Assembly: GCF_000263715.2 (NCBI RefSeq) | Contig: NZ_CM001514.1 | Location: 5,642,498 to 5,706,497 of the forward strand | Origin: Pseudomonas synxantha BG33R | Lineage (GTDB): Bacteria; Pseudomonadota; Gammaproteobacteria; Pseudomonadales; Pseudomonadaceae | DNA length: 64,000 nt | Direction: 5' to 3' | In this document: positions 18,563 through 29,120 of the stretch, one piece after another | Position numbering within the stretch: the first letter of the stretch is position 1 | Layout: the number at the start of each line of letters is the position of its first letter | Position numbers and translations under genes: made by a program | Notes under the pieces: generated by a model | Databases searched by the model: none | What the model saw: the letters and a program-made list of their open reading frames with translations, nothing else | Told to the model about the DNA's origin: nothing

Positions 18563-19762
18563 TTATTCGGATTTGAGCGTAATTCGCGCGAACGCCTTCT
18601 TGCCCGCCTGACAAACGTGCGTGGCGCCCAGCTCATATATAAATGTGCGATCAACCACTTCACCATCTATACGTACACCACCCGACCCCAAGAGATCACG
18701 AGCGACCGCCGAGTTCTTCACCAAGCCCGCCTTATTAAGGACAGCCGCGATCGGCATAGCCTCGGCAGCGGTCAGTTCAATCTCAGGCAGATCATCCGGC
18801 AGCTCACCATCCTTCATACGGTTACCAGCGGCACGATGCGCACTGGCAGCCGCCTCTTCGCCATGGAAGCGCGCGACAATCTCCTCCGCCAGCTTGATCT
18901 TCACATCACGCGGATTGGCGCCTGCCTCTACGTCCGCACGCAACGCATTGATTTCGTCCATCGAGCGGAAGCTCAACAGCTCGAAGTAACGCCACATCAA
19001 CGCATCAGGAATGGAAACCAGCTTGCCGTACATTACGCCCGGCGCCTCCTGGATACCAACATAGTTACCCAGGGACTTGGACATCTTCTTGACACCATCC
19101 AACCCTTCCAGCAACGGCATAGTCAGAATGCACTGAGCCTCCTGACCGTATGCGCGCTGCAACTCACGCCCCATCAGCAGGTTGAACTTCTGATCGGTAC
19201 CGCCCAACTCCACATCCGCACGCAGCGCCACCGAGTCATACCCCTGGACCAATGGGTAGAGGAACTCATGAATCGCGATCGGCTGATTGGTGGAGTAGCG
19301 CTTGTCGAAGTCATCGCGCTCGAGCATACGTGCCACGGTGTACTGGGAGGTCAGGCGAATAAAGTCTGCCGGCCCCATCTTGTCCATCCAGGTGGAGTTG
19401 AATGCCACCTCGGTCTTGGCCGGATCAAGGATCTTGAACACTTGGGTCTTGTAGGTCTCGGCATTATCGAGAACCTGCTCACGAGTCAGCGGCGGGCGCG
19501 TAGCACTCTTGCCGCTGGGATCACCGATCATTCCCGTGAAGTCACCGATAAGAAAGATGACTTGGTGGCCCAACTCCTGGAACTGACGCAGCTTATTAAT
19601 AAGCACGGTATGACCCAGGTGCAGATCCGGCGCAGTCGGATCAAAGCCAGCCTTGATACGCAGGGGCTGGCCACGCTTAAGCTTTTCGATCAGCTCAGCT
19701 TCAACCAACAGTTCTTCCGCACCACGTTTTATCAGCGCTAGCTGCTCTTCAACCGACTTCAT
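18563..19762 (-). CDS. tyrS: Tyrosyl-tRNA synthetase
   Basis: Charges tRNA-Tyr. 399 aa. Class I signatures are present: HLGHT near residue 50 (the HIGH motif) and KMSKS near residue 231. The C-terminal S4-like RNA-binding domain includes [15 protein letters not shown]. This is the longer TyrZ-like form common in pseudomonads. The start at 19762 ([19 protein letters not shown]) was chosen over one 15 codons upstream because it matches the family N-terminus. It lies directly upstream of, and collinear with, the rRNA operon. Confidence 0.96.
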   Translation of the reverse strand: MKSVEEQLALIKRGAEELLVEAELIEKLKRGQPLRIKAGFDPTAPDLHLGHTVLINKLRQFQELGHQVIFLIGDFTGMIGDPSGKSATRPPLTREQVLDNAETYKTQVFKILDPAKTEVAFNSTWMDKMGPADFIRLTSQYTVARMLERDDFDKRYSTNQPIAIHEFLYPLVQGYDSVALRADVELGGTDQKFNLLMGRELQRAYGQEAQCILTMPLLEGLDGVKKMSKSLGNYVGIQEAPGVMYGKLVSIPDALMWRYFELLSFRSMDEINALRADVEAGANPRDVKIKLAEEIVARFHGEEAAASAHRAAGNRMKDGELPDDLPEIELTAAEAMPIAAVLNKAGLVKNSAVARDLLGSGGVRIDGEVVDRTFIYELGATHVCQAGKKAFARITLKSE

Positions 19763-19970
19763 AACAGACCCGCAAGGCTCAGATTCAAAAGGGAACCAAC
19801 CATACAAGATCAGGGACTAATTACAAGTTTTGCCCTGCGCACGGACACCATTCAGCGAGCCCAGCATTCGCGAGCTTGCGCCACAGATGATTTGGTTATA
19901 TTTTATACAGTTATTTCATCTTCATCATGTCATTCATCTTTTCCATTTCATCTTCAAAGTCAAATTACCT

Positions 19971-21383
19971 ATGACCACTGAACCGTCTAAAGCGCCGCCG
20001 CTTTACCCGAAGACCCACCTGCTCGCCGCAAGTGGTATCGCCGCCCTTCTCAGCCTGGCACTGCTGGTATTCCCTTCCAGTGACGTAGAAGCCAAACGAA
20101 CATCCCTGAGCCTTGATCTGGAAAGCCCAGTTGAACAACTGACACAAGATCAAGACGCTTCCGACGCCCAACAAGCCACAAACACTGCAACTGAATCACC
20201 TTTCGCACAGATCGAAAGCGCTCCCGAAGACACCCAGCAAGCCGCCCAGGAAGCACCTGCGGCAGCTGCCGCAAAGAATCCCCAGCATCGCGAAGTCATC
20301 GTGGGCAAAGGCGACACGCTATCCACCCTGTTCGAAAAGGTTGGGCTGCCTGCCACCGCTGTCAATGAAGTGCTGGCCAGTGATAAGCAAGCCAAGCAAT
20401 TCACCCAGCTCAAACGCGGCCAGAAGCTTGAATTTGAACTGACGCCAGACGGCCAGTTGAACAACCTGCACACTAGCCTCAGCGACCTGGAAAGCATCAG
20501 CCTGAGCAAAGGTGCTAAAGGCTTCGCCTTCAACCGCATCACCACCAAGCCGGTTATGCGCTCCGCCTACGTACACGGGGTGATCAACAGCTCCTTGTCA
20601 CAATCGGCTGCCCGCGCCGGCCTGTCCCACAGCATGACCATGGACATGGCCAGCGTATTTGGCTATGACATCGACTTCGCTCAGGACATCCGCCAGGGCG
20701 ACGAATTCGATGTGATCTACGAACAGAAAGTGGCCAACGGCAAAGTGGTGGGCACTGGCAACATTCTTTCTGCGCGCTTCACCAACCGCGGCAAAACCTA
20801 CACAGCCGTTCGCTACACAAACAAACAAGGCAATAGCAGCTATTACACGGCCGACGGCAATAGCATGCGCAAGGCCTTCATCCGTACGCCCGTGGACTTC
20901 GCCCGTATTAGCTCGCGTTTCTCCATGGGCCGCAAGCATCCAATTCTGAACAAAATTCGCGCACACAAGGGTGTGGACTATGCCGCTCCGCGTGGCACGC
21001 CCATCAAGGCGGCGGGCGACGGCAAGGTACTGCTGGCGGGGCGCCGGGGTGGTTACGGCAATACGGTGATCATCCAGCACGGCAACACTTACCGTACGCT
21101 ATACGGCCACATGCAAGGGTTCGCCAAGGGCGTCAAAACCGGCGGCAACGTGAAGCAAGGTCAAGTGATCGGCTACATCGGCACCACCGGCCTGTCCACC
21201 GGACCGCACTTGCATTATGAGTTCCAGGTCAACGGCGTACACGTCGACCCCCTGGGTCAAAAACTGCCAATGGCCGATCCGATCGCCAAGGCCGAACGCG
21301 CACGCTTCATGCAACAGAGCCAGCCGTTGATGGCACGGATGGATCAAGAGCGCTCTACCTTGCTGGCTTCGGCGAAGCGTTAA
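19971..21383 (+). CDS. Periplasmic M23 peptidoglycan DD-metalloendopeptidase with LysM-like region
   Basis: 470 aa, MepM-like murein hydrolase predicted to cleave peptide cross-links. An N-terminal hydrophobic anchor lies at about residues 18-36 and is followed by an Ala/Gln-rich linker. Next come a LysM-like segment (HREVIVGKGDTLSTLFEKVG), an OapA-like region and the M23 domain. Zinc ligands are His332 and Asp336 (HKGVDYA) and His415 of the HLH motif (413-415). No good Shine-Dalgarno precedes the ATG; the leader is rich in TTCATC repeats. It lies three bases before anmK, so murein cleavage and recycling genes are coupled. Confidence 0.92.
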   Translation: MTTEPSKAPPLYPKTHLLAASGIAALLSLALLVFPSSDVEAKRTSLSLDLESPVEQLTQDQDASDAQQATNTATESPFAQIESAPEDTQQAAQEAPAAAAAKNPQHREVIVGKGDTLSTLFEKVGLPATAVNEVLASDKQAKQFTQLKRGQKLEFELTPDGQLNNLHTSLSDLESISLSKGAKGFAFNRITTKPVMRSAYVHGVINSSLSQSAARAGLSHSMTMDMASVFGYDIDFAQDIRQGDEFDVIYEQKVANGKVVGTGNILSARFTNRGKTYTAVRYTNKQGNSSYYTADGNSMRKAFIRTPVDFARISSRFSMGRKHPILNKIRAHKGVDYAAPRGTPIKAAGDGKVLLAGRRGGYGNTVIIQHGNTYRTLYGHMQGFAKGVKTGGNVKQGQVIGYIGTTGLSTGPHLHYEFQVNGVHVDPLGQKLPMADPIAKAERARFMQQSQPLMARMDQERSTLLASAKR

Positions 21384-22478
<1,095 letters not shown>

Positions 22479-22496
22479 ACTAGCTTCAGACAGCAA

Positions 22497-22531
22497 AACG
22501 CCGCTTGACCCATAAAAGCCAAGCGGCGTTT
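22497..22531. terminator. Bidirectional terminator between anmK and erpA
   Basis: AAACGCCGCTTG (22497-22508) pairs with CAAGCGGCGTTT (22520-22531), with A and T runs on both sides. It serves the convergent genes anmK (plus) and erpA (minus). Confidence 0.9.
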
Positions 22532-22547
22532 CTGTATCCGCTAGCGA

Positions 22548-22898
22548 TCAGATCGAGAACGAAGATCCGCAGCCACAGGTAGTGGTGGCATTAGGGTTCT
22601 TGATCACGAAACGCGAACCTTCCAGACCTTCCTGATAATCCACCTCGGCACCAGCCAGGTATTGGAAGCTCATCGGATCCACGACCAGGCTGACGCCCTC
22701 GCGCTCGACGATGGTGTCGTCATCGGCCACATCTTCATCGAAGGTAAAACCGTACTGAAACCCTGAACAACCGCCGCCCGTAACAAATACGCGCAGCTTC
22801 AAGCGATCATTACCCTCTTCATCGACCAGGCTCTTCACCTTGTGCGCAGCACCGTGGGTGAATTGCAAAGCCGTGGGGGTGAAGGATTCAACGCTCAT
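22548..22898 (-). CDS. erpA: Iron-sulfur cluster insertion protein ErpA
   Basis: A-type Fe-S carrier, 116 aa, delivering clusters to apoproteins such as IspG/IspH. The three ligand cysteines are visible: Cys44 in GGGCSGF, and Cys108 and Cys110 in the C-terminal CGCGSSF. The start at 22898 ([20 protein letters not shown]) was preferred over one 16 codons upstream because GGGAGA precedes it and it matches the family. Confidence 0.96.
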
Positions 22899-23017
22899 GC
22901 TGATAATCTCCCGGCGTAGCGCCGCCATATGCGTAATGACCGGCATTATCCGCTTCTCCTAGAAAAGCGGTCAACTATTGTTACGGTATATCAATCCGTG
23001 CAGCCGCCATAAAAACA

Positions 23018-23043
23018 CGAAAGGCCCGATCACCGGGCCTTTT
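23018..23043 (-). terminator. Intrinsic terminator of argC
   Basis: Minus strand AAGGCCCG and CGGGCCTT form an 8-bp stem followed by TCGTGTTTTT, about 20 nt after the argC stop. Confidence 0.85.
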
Positions 23044-23062
23044 GCGTAACCACCAAACTGCG

Positions 23063-24097
23063 TTAAGGCAACATCCCCGCATGGGCCAGGCCCAACTTCT
23101 CATCCAGACCGAACAGGATGTTCATGTTCTGCACCGCCTGGCCCGACGCGCCTTTGACCAGGTTGTCGATCACCGACAGCACCACAACCAGGTCGCCATC
23201 CTGCGGACGATGCACGGCGATACGGCACACATTGGCACCACGCACACTACGAGTCTCCGGGTGGCTGCCCGCCGGCATCACGTCGACGAACGGCTCATTG
23301 GCATAACGCTTTTCAAACAGCGCCTGCAAGTCGACCGAGCGATCAGTGACGGTTGCATAAAGCGTGGAGTGAATCCCACGGATCATTGGCGTCAGGTGCG
23401 GCACAAAGGTCAGCCCCACATCCTTGCCCGCGGCGCGACGCAACCCCTGGCGGATTTCAGGCAAGTGGCGATGGCCTTTTACCGCATAGGCTTTCATGCT
23501 TTCCGACGTTTCGGAGTACAAAGACCCCACCGCAGCACCACGACCAGCGCCGCTGACGCCCGATTTGCAGTCGGCAATCAGGCGCGACGCATCCGCCAAG
23601 CCAGCTTCCAGCAATGGCAGGAACCCCAACTGTGTCGCCGTCGGATAGCAACCTGGTACCGCAATCAGGCGTGCTTGCTTGATCTTCTCACGATTGACTT
23701 CCGGCAAGCCGTACACCGCCTCCTCCAACAACTGCGGCGCTCCATGAGGCTGACCGTACCACTTGGCCCACTCATCGGCGTCCTGCAGGCGGAAGTCGGC
23801 CGACAAGTCGATAACCTTGGTGCCGGCCGCCAGCAACTCACCGGCCAGTGCATGGGCGACACCGTGAGGCGTGGCGAAGAACACCACGTCGCACGCGCCC
23901 AGGGTCTTGATGTCCGGCACGCTGAACGCCAGGCCGTCATAGTGGCCTCGCAGGTTCGGGTACATATCGGCCAGGGCCAGCCCAGCTTCGGATCGGGAAG
24001 TGATGACCACCACCTCAGCTTGCGGATGCTGAGCCAACAGACGCAGCAATTCGACACCGGTGTAACCCGTGCCGCCGACGATACCGACCTTGACCAT
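23063..24097 (-). CDS. argC: N-acetyl-gamma-glutamyl-phosphate reductase
   Basis: Third step of arginine synthesis: NADPH reduction of N-acetylglutamyl phosphate. 344 aa. The Rossmann motif [17 protein letters not shown] is at the N-terminus. The active-site cysteine lies in [13 protein letters not shown] near residue 150, and the conserved [11 protein letters not shown] and [10 protein letters not shown] blocks follow. The start at 24097 ([14 protein letters not shown]) is the family start; the frame extends 30 codons upstream without support. Confidence 0.97.
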   Translation of the reverse strand: MVKVGIVGGTGYTGVELLRLLAQHPQAEVVVITSRSEAGLALADMYPNLRGHYDGLAFSVPDIKTLGACDVVFFATPHGVAHALAGELLAAGTKVIDLSADFRLQDADEWAKWYGQPHGAPQLLEEAVYGLPEVNREKIKQARLIAVPGCYPTATQLGFLPLLEAGLADASRLIADCKSGVSGAGRGAAVGSLYSETSESMKAYAVKGHRHLPEIRQGLRRAAGKDVGLTFVPHLTPMIRGIHSTLYATVTDRSVDLQALFEKRYANEPFVDVMPAGSHPETRSVRGANVCRIAVHRPQDGDLVVVLSVIDNLVKGASGQAVQNMNILFGLDEKLGLAHAGMLP

Positions 24098-24231
24098 AAA
24101 CCTGCCCTCAACGAACCCACTGGAAAGCCGTCGATAATAGGGGCCGTATCGTCCTGCGACAACCGTCAACGTGACGTACGGGCGCATGAGCCACTACTAT
24201 CTTCGCTACCGTGAACCTAGGAATAACCAAA

Positions 24232-24660
24232 ATGCTCTATCTATGGGTCAAAGCCTTCCACATCGTCAGCATCGTCTGCTGGTTTGCCGGGCTGTTCTAC
24301 CTGCCGCGCCTGTTCGTCTACCACGCCCAAAGCGAAGACAGCGTCAGCAAGGAGCGCTTCAGCGTTATGGAGCGCAAACTGTACCGCGGCATCATGGGAC
24401 CGGCGATGATTGCCACACTGGTCTTCGGTATCTGGATGCTGGCGCTCAACCCCGGCATTTTCCAGTCAGGCGCGTGGATGCACGCCAAACTGACCCTGGT
24501 CGTTCTGCTGATCGGCTACCACCATATGTGTGGAGCGCAGGTAAAACGCTTCGCCCGTGGCGAAAACACCCGCAGCCATGTCTTTTATCGCTGGTTCAAT
24601 GAAGTACCGGTTCTGATATTGCTGGCTATCGTAATTTTGGTCGTGGTCAAACCGTTCTAG
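24232..24660 (+). CDS. hemJ: Protoporphyrinogen IX oxidase, HemJ type
   Basis: 142-aa inner-membrane haem enzyme that oxidises protoporphyrinogen IX to protoporphyrin IX. Four hydrophobic helices are visible. The conserved His lies in the first helix (WVKAFHIVSIVCWFAGLFYL), followed by RLFVYH, with MHAKLTLVVLLIGYHH later. An AGGA element nine bases upstream supports the ATG; a GTG seven codons earlier is an alternative. Divergent from argC. Confidence 0.92.
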   Translation: MLYLWVKAFHIVSIVCWFAGLFYLPRLFVYHAQSEDSVSKERFSVMERKLYRGIMGPAMIATLVFGIWMLALNPGIFQSGAWMHAKLTLVVLLIGYHHMCGAQVKRFARGENTRSHVFYRWFNEVPVLILLAIVILVVVKPF

Positions 24661-24685
24661 TTTCAATTACTCGGGGGAACTTCCA

Positions 24686-25648
24686 ATGTCGCTGCCCGCT
24701 TTACTGGAACAACATCTGCGCCTACCCGTCGTGGTGGCGCCGATGTTTCTGATTTCCAATCCGCAACTGGTCCTGGCCTGCTGTCGTAATGGCGTGGTTG
24801 GCAGCTTCCCGGCGCTCAACCAGCGTGAAAGCAGTGGTTTCAGGGCCTGGCTGGAAGAAATCGAAGCGGGCTTGGCCCAGTTGGACAACCCTGCTCCCTA
24901 TGCTGTGAACCTGATCGTGCACAACAGCAACCCACGGTTGGAAGCAGACCTGGCAATCTGCGTAGAGCACAAGGTACCCATCGTCATCACCAGCCTCGGC
25001 GCGGTAAAGGAACTGGTCGATGCCGTCCACAGCTACGGCGGCCTGGTGTTTCATGACGTCACCACCCGGCGACATGCCGAGAAAGCCGCTGAGGCGGGCG
25101 TCGATGGCCTGATTGCTGTAGCCGCGGGTGCCGGTGGCCACGCTGGCACCTGGAGCCCCTTCGCTCTGATTGCCGAGATTCGCCAGTTCTTTGATAAAAC
25201 CCTGCTGCTGGCCGGTTGCCTCAACCACGGCCACGAAATTCTCGCCGCCCAGTTGCTGGGCGCCGACTTGGCGTATTTCGGCACGCGCTTTATCGGTACT
25301 ACCGAAAGCCACGCGCCAGATGCCTATAAAGAGATGCTGCTCACGTCGCGCGCCGCCGACATCGTGCACACTCCGGCAGTCTCCGGCGTACCTGCGAGCT
25401 TTATGCGCCAGAGCCTGGAAAATGCCGGTTTCGACCTCGCCGCGCTGCAAGGCAAAGGTGAAGTCAATTTCGGTTCCAAGCTCAAACCATTGAGCGATGA
25501 GGCCAAAGCGTGGAAAACTGTATGGTCAGCGGGCCAGGGCGTCGGTGAAATCGATGATTTACCCAGCGTCGATGAACTCGTCGCCCGCCTGGATGCCGAA
25601 TACCGCAAAGCACGCGAGCATGCCGCGCAACTGCGCTGGCCACGCTGA
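24686..25648 (+). CDS. NAD(P)H-dependent flavin oxidoreductase / nitronate monooxygenase family
   Basis: 320 aa, FMN-dependent TIM barrel of the 2-nitropropane dioxygenase family. The N-terminal VVVAPMFLISNPQLVLACC and the GAGGHAGTWSPFAL motif (catalytic His of class I nitronate monooxygenases) are present. LNHGHEILAAQLLGADLAYF and GTRFIGTTES form the FMN phosphate site. The substrate may be alkyl nitronates such as propionate-3-nitronate, but family members vary. GGGGGA precedes the ATG. A GC-rich hairpin without a T run follows the stop (25659-25680). Confidence 0.88.
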   Translation: MSLPALLEQHLRLPVVVAPMFLISNPQLVLACCRNGVVGSFPALNQRESSGFRAWLEEIEAGLAQLDNPAPYAVNLIVHNSNPRLEADLAICVEHKVPIVITSLGAVKELVDAVHSYGGLVFHDVTTRRHAEKAAEAGVDGLIAVAAGAGGHAGTWSPFALIAEIRQFFDKTLLLAGCLNHGHEILAAQLLGADLAYFGTRFIGTTESHAPDAYKEMLLTSRAADIVHTPAVSGVPASFMRQSLENAGFDLAALQGKGEVNFGSKLKPLSDEAKAWKTVWSAGQGVGEIDDLPSVDELVARLDAEYRKAREHAAQLRWPR

Positions 25649-25716
25649 CCCACTGCACGGCCCGCCGATTGGACGGGCCTGCACACCCTCCCTGATTAAG
25701 TGACAAGGATGCCCGC

Positions 25717-26679
25717 ATGAGCGACAGCCGTTTCAAGATTGTGTTTGACGGAGCCTTGCTTCCGGGTGTCGAAAGCACCACCGCCAAGCTGAACCTCGCC
25801 GAGCTGTTCAAGAGCGATGTCGAGGCGATCGAAAAACTCTTTACCGGCCGCCCGGTCGCGCTCAAACGCGATCTTTCCCGCCCCGATGCCGAAACCTACC
25901 TGACGGCATTGAAAAACGCCGGGGTCGACGCACGCATCGAAGCCGAACAGCCCGTGGCGTTCAGCCTCGCTGAAACCCACGAGACGAGCTCCCCTGGCTC
26001 CGACTTTTCCCGCTCCGAAGCTTCGCCTTATGCCCCGCCACGCGCAGCGGTTGGCGATGACTTGCCGGAGTTCGCCACACTCAAGGTCTTCACCATCCAC
26101 GGGCGCATCGGGCGCCTGCGTTATCTGGCCTGGACACTGGCGCTGACCGTCGCGTTGCTGGTAGCCGCAGGCATCATCAGTACCGTCGGCTTCGCAGTGG
26201 CGACAGCCTCGCCAACCATAGCCATCATCCTCGGCTCGCTACTGGGTTTCGCACTGTTTGTTGCTCTGGTAGTCGTGAGCGTGCAAATCGGTGTGCAACG
26301 CTTGCACGATATGGGCTGGTCTGGCTGGCTGTACTTGCTGAACCTGGTTCCAGTGGTCAATAGCGTGTTCCCTATCCTGTTGCTGGTATTGCCGGGGAAC
26401 GCGGGTGCCAACCAATACGGCGCACCGCCACCACCGAACTCTACTGCGGTGAAAATCCTGGCCTCGCTGTGGCTGGCGTTTATTCCATTGATGCTCATCA
26501 TCGGCCTGACCCTGGGCATGAACGGCTACCTGGATCAACTTGAAGCCAACATGGACAGCAGCTACGAAAGCAGCTCAATCACCTCCGATGAAGGCGCCGA
26601 TCAAAGCGTCATCACTGATGAAGCCGCAGAGCAAAGTGCTGACGACGCAGCCGAACCTGTAGACTCTACGCAACAGTGA
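25717..26679 (+). CDS. DUF805 membrane protein with an N-terminal conserved domain
   Basis: 320 aa. Residues 1-85 are soluble (FKIVFDGALLPGVESTTAKL, LAELFKSDVEAIEKLF, RPVALKRDL) and belong to a Pseudomonas domain of unknown role that also occurs without membrane parts. A Ser/Pro linker leads to the DUF805 domain (FTIHGRIGRLRYL, three to four TM helices, VQRLHDMGWSGWLYLLNLVP). A further TM and an acidic Ser/Asp/Glu-rich tail end the protein. I recognise the domain but not a function. Confidence 0.85.
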   Translation: MSDSRFKIVFDGALLPGVESTTAKLNLAELFKSDVEAIEKLFTGRPVALKRDLSRPDAETYLTALKNAGVDARIEAEQPVAFSLAETHETSSPGSDFSRSEASPYAPPRAAVGDDLPEFATLKVFTIHGRIGRLRYLAWTLALTVALLVAAGIISTVGFAVATASPTIAIILGSLLGFALFVALVVVSVQIGVQRLHDMGWSGWLYLLNLVPVVNSVFPILLLVLPGNAGANQYGAPPPPNSTAVKILASLWLAFIPLMLIIGLTLGMNGYLDQLEANMDSSYESSSITSDEGADQSVITDEAAEQSADDAAEPVDSTQQ

Positions 26680-26688
26680 AGAAACGCC

Positions 26689-26722
26689 CGCCTGCCTGTG
26701 ACGCCACTGTCACAGGCAGGCG
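26689..26722. other. Perfect 14-bp hairpin between DUF805 gene and SDR gene
   Basis: CGCCTGCCTGTGAC (26689-26702) and GTCACAGGCAGGCG (26709-26722) are exact inverted repeats with a 6-base loop. There is no T run on the plus strand. It lies nine bases after one stop and 20 before the next start. It could be a terminator without a U tract, a transcript stabiliser or a dyad for a regulator. Confidence 0.7.
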
Positions 26723-26742
26723 ACGTTGCGATGGAGAAAGGC

Positions 26743-27531
26743 ATGACCCGTTACGCTCTGATCACCGGCGCCTCCAGCGGCATCGGCCTGGCTTTGGCCG
26801 AAGCGCTGGCTCGACGCGGCCGCAGCCTGATTCTCGTGGCCCGTCAACGTGATCAGTTGGAAAGCATTGCCACCGAACTGACCCAACGCTTCGGCGTCGA
26901 GGTGTTGTTTCGTGCCTGCGACTTGGGCGAGCCGCTGCGTTTGTCCGGTTTTTTGCTGGAACTCGAAGAAGGCGAGCGGCAGATCGACCTGCTGGTCAAC
27001 TGCGCAGGCATCGGCACCAGCGGGCCATTTTTGGCCCAGGACTGGATGACCGAGCAAGACCTGATCGAAGTCAACATCCTGGCGCTAACCCGTATGTGCC
27101 ATGCCCTCGGCAACTCCATGGCGCTGCAAGGCGGCGGGCAGATACTCAATGTCGCTTCGATCGCTGCCTTTCAGCCAGGCCCGTGGATGAGCAGCTACTA
27201 CGCCAGCAAAGCTTATGTATTGCACTTCTCCGAGGGCTTGCGCGAAGAACTGAAGACCTGCGGCATCAAGGTTTCAGTGCTGTGCCCCGGCCCTACGCGC
27301 ACCGCGTTCTTCGGCACTGCGCAGATGGACACCGCAAAACTCGACCGCAGCCAGCAGCTAATGAGCCCGGAGGAAGTCGCGCTCTACACCGTACGCGCGC
27401 TGGAAAAGAACAAAGCCATCATCATTCCCGGGCGCCGCAACCGCTGGCTGGCATTCAGCCCACGTTTCAGTCCACGCTGGCTGACCCGCAAGATTGCCGG
27501 CGCCATCAACAAAGCCTATTGCCCACGCTAA
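26743..27531 (+). CDS. Short-chain dehydrogenase/reductase
   Basis: 262 aa classical SDR. The NAD(P) motif TGASSGIGLALAEALARRG is at the N-terminus. NCAGIG follows, then catalytic Ser in NVASIAAF and the YxxxK pair in SYYASKAYVLHF. The C-terminal part (CPGPTRTAFF, then a basic LAFSPRFSPRWLTRKI tail) resembles the YqjQ/DltE-like SDRs. The substrate is unknown. The start at 26743 was chosen for its GGAGAAAGG Shine-Dalgarno; upstream in-frame starts overlap the hairpin. Confidence 0.88.
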   Translation: MTRYALITGASSGIGLALAEALARRGRSLILVARQRDQLESIATELTQRFGVEVLFRACDLGEPLRLSGFLLELEEGERQIDLLVNCAGIGTSGPFLAQDWMTEQDLIEVNILALTRMCHALGNSMALQGGGQILNVASIAAFQPGPWMSSYYASKAYVLHFSEGLREELKTCGIKVSVLCPGPTRTAFFGTAQMDTAKLDRSQQLMSPEEVALYTVRALEKNKAIIIPGRRNRWLAFSPRFSPRWLTRKIAGAINKAYCPR

Positions 27532-27576
27532 CCGCCTGATTACACTTACCTACACTTTCACCCTGGAGAAACAGCT

Positions 27577-27915
27577 GTGGATACTCTGTTCACCAAGATC
27601 ATCAACCGAGAAATACCCGCCAAGATTATCTATGAAGATGATCAAGTCCTCGCCTTCCACGATATCGCCCCACAGGCGCCGGTGCATTTTCTGGTTATTC
27701 CGAAAAAGCCGATTCGTACCCTCAATGACTTGACCGAGGAAGACAAAGCCCTGGCCGGCCATATTTTGTTCACCGCCCAGCGCCTGGCCGTGGAACAGGG
27801 CTGCGAAAAAGGCTTTCGTGTGGTGATGAACTGCAATGAAGACGGTGGGCAGACTGTCTACCACATCCATATGCACGTGCTGGGTCAACGTCAGATGAAC
27901 TGGCCGCCGGGTTGA
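27577..27915 (+). CDS. hinT: HIT family purine nucleoside phosphoramidase (HinT-like)
   Basis: 112 aa. The histidine triad HIHMH lies near residue 98, in YHIHMHVLGQRQMNWPPG, typical of bacterial HinT that hydrolyses adenosine 5'-phosphoramidates. The start is a GTG (27577) reading MDTLFTKIINREIPAKIIYE, with GGAGA eight bases upstream. Collinear with the SDR upstream and coq7 downstream. Confidence 0.94.
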   Translation: MDTLFTKIINREIPAKIIYEDDQVLAFHDIAPQAPVHFLVIPKKPIRTLNDLTEEDKALAGHILFTAQRLAVEQGCEKGFRVVMNCNEDGGQTVYHIHMHVLGQRQMNWPPG

Positions 27916-28000
27916 GTGCCCAGGGTCAAATTGACTCAGCGCAAACGCTTCGTCCTCTCTTGCGGTAAACTGGCCGCCGAGATTCTTCCCGGAGGTCAGC

Positions 28001-28648
28001 ATGACTACCCAACGTCACTACTCGCCGATTGACCGTCTGCTGCTGCAAGCCGATATGGCCATGCGCACGCTGTTGCCATTCAGTGGCCAACCGTACCGCC
28101 CGTCACCGGCCATCGTACAGCCCGATGCCCAGATGAGCGAAACGGACACCCGCCATGTCGCCGGCCTGATGCGCATCAACCACACCGGCGAAGTGTGTGC
28201 CCAGGCGCTGTATCAAGGCCAGGCATTGACCGCCAAATTGCCGCAGGTACGTGCAGCGATGGAGCATGCGGCCGAGGAAGAGATCGACCACCTGGCCTGG
28301 TGCGAACAACGTATCCGCCAATTGGGCAGCCACCCCAGCGTGCTGAACCCGCTGTTTTACGGTTTATCATTTGGTATCGGTGCCGCCGCTGGTTTGATCA
28401 GCGACAAAGTCAGCCTCGGATTTGTCGCCGCGACAGAACATCAGGTATGCAAGCATCTGGATGAGCATCTTGAGCAACTGCCGGCCGAAGATGAAAAATC
28501 CCGCGCCATCCTTGAGCAGATGCGCATCGATGAAGAACACCATGCAGATAGCGCGCTGGACGCAGGCGGTTTCCGCTTTCCAGCGCCGGTGCGCTTCGGC
28601 ATGAGCGTTTTAGCCAAGGTCATGACCAAAAGCACCTACAGGATCTAA
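28001..28648 (+). CDS. coq7: 2-polyprenyl-3-methyl-6-methoxy-1,4-benzoquinone hydroxylase
   Basis: 215 aa di-iron hydroxylase for the last ring hydroxylation in ubiquinone synthesis; it replaces the flavin enzyme UbiF in pseudomonads. Metal ligand motifs are visible: [29 protein letters not shown] and [17 protein letters not shown] precedes the ATG. Ends in a strong terminator shared with the convergent OsmC-type gene. Confidence 0.96.
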   Translation: MTTQRHYSPIDRLLLQADMAMRTLLPFSGQPYRPSPAIVQPDAQMSETDTRHVAGLMRINHTGEVCAQALYQGQALTAKLPQVRAAMEHAAEEEIDHLAWCEQRIRQLGSHPSVLNPLFYGLSFGIGAAAGLISDKVSLGFVAATEHQVCKHLDEHLEQLPAEDEKSRAILEQMRIDEEHHADSALDAGGFRFPAPVRFGMSVLAKVMTKSTYRI

Positions 28649-28652
28649 ACCC

Positions 28653-28684
28653 AAAAAAGGGCGCTCGAAGCGCCCTTTCTTTTG
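28653..28684. terminator. Bidirectional terminator between coq7 and the OsmC-type gene
   Basis: AAAAAAGGGCGC and GCGCCCTTTCTTTT form a stem with a TCGAA loop and with A and T runs on both strands. Confidence 0.92.
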
Positions 28685-28697
28685 CCAATTGCCGCAA

Positions 28698-29120
28698 TCA
28701 GCCCAACTCGATGATTTCATAATCGTGAGTGATGGCCACACCCGCGGCACCCAGCATGATCGACGCCGAGCAATACTTCTCGGCCGACAGCTCGATGGCA
28801 CGCTTGACCTGGGCTTCCTTCAACGCCCGGCCCTTGACCACGAAATGCATATGGATCTTGGTAAATACCTTGGGGTCTTCAGTGGCGCGCTCGGCTTCCA
28901 GGAAGGCTTCGCAGCTTTCCACTGCCTGGCGGGACTTCTTCAAGATGCTGACCACATCAAAATTGCTGCAACCGCCCACACCCAGCAGCAACATTTCCAT
29001 CGGGCGTACACCCAGGTTACGGCCACCGGCTTCCGGCGGGCCGTCCATGACCACCACATGGCCACTGCCCGACTCACCGAGGAACATGGCTTCGCCCGCC
29101 CATTGGATGCGTGCCTTCAT
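28698..29120 (-). CDS. OsmC/Ohr family protein
   Basis: 140 aa. The OsmC-fold cysteines are visible (GVGGCSNFDVVSILKKSR and EKYCSASIMLG), as in thiol-dependent hydroperoxide reductases; the YhfA-like subgroup is the best match. The start at 29120 (MKARIQWAGEAMFLGESGSG) was chosen by family similarity; 48 upstream codons look non-coding. It is divergent from vfr, an arrangement also seen in P. aeruginosa. Confidence 0.9.
   Translation of the reverse strand: MKARIQWAGEAMFLGESGSGHVVVMDGPPEAGGRNLGVRPMEMLLLGVGGCSNFDVVSILKKSRQAVESCEAFLEAERATEDPKVFTKIHMHFVVKGRALKEAQVKRAIELSAEKYCSASIMLGAAGVAITHDYEIIELG

Noticed and set aside
18118..18614. Minus-strand frames of 72 and 93 codons in the rRNA leader
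   Set aside because: They overlap boxA, the processing stem and the rRNA promoters; no ribosome-binding sites.
23063..24187. 30-codon N-terminal extension of argC
   Set aside because: The family start [11 protein letters not shown] at 24097 is clear and the extension has no conserved sequence.
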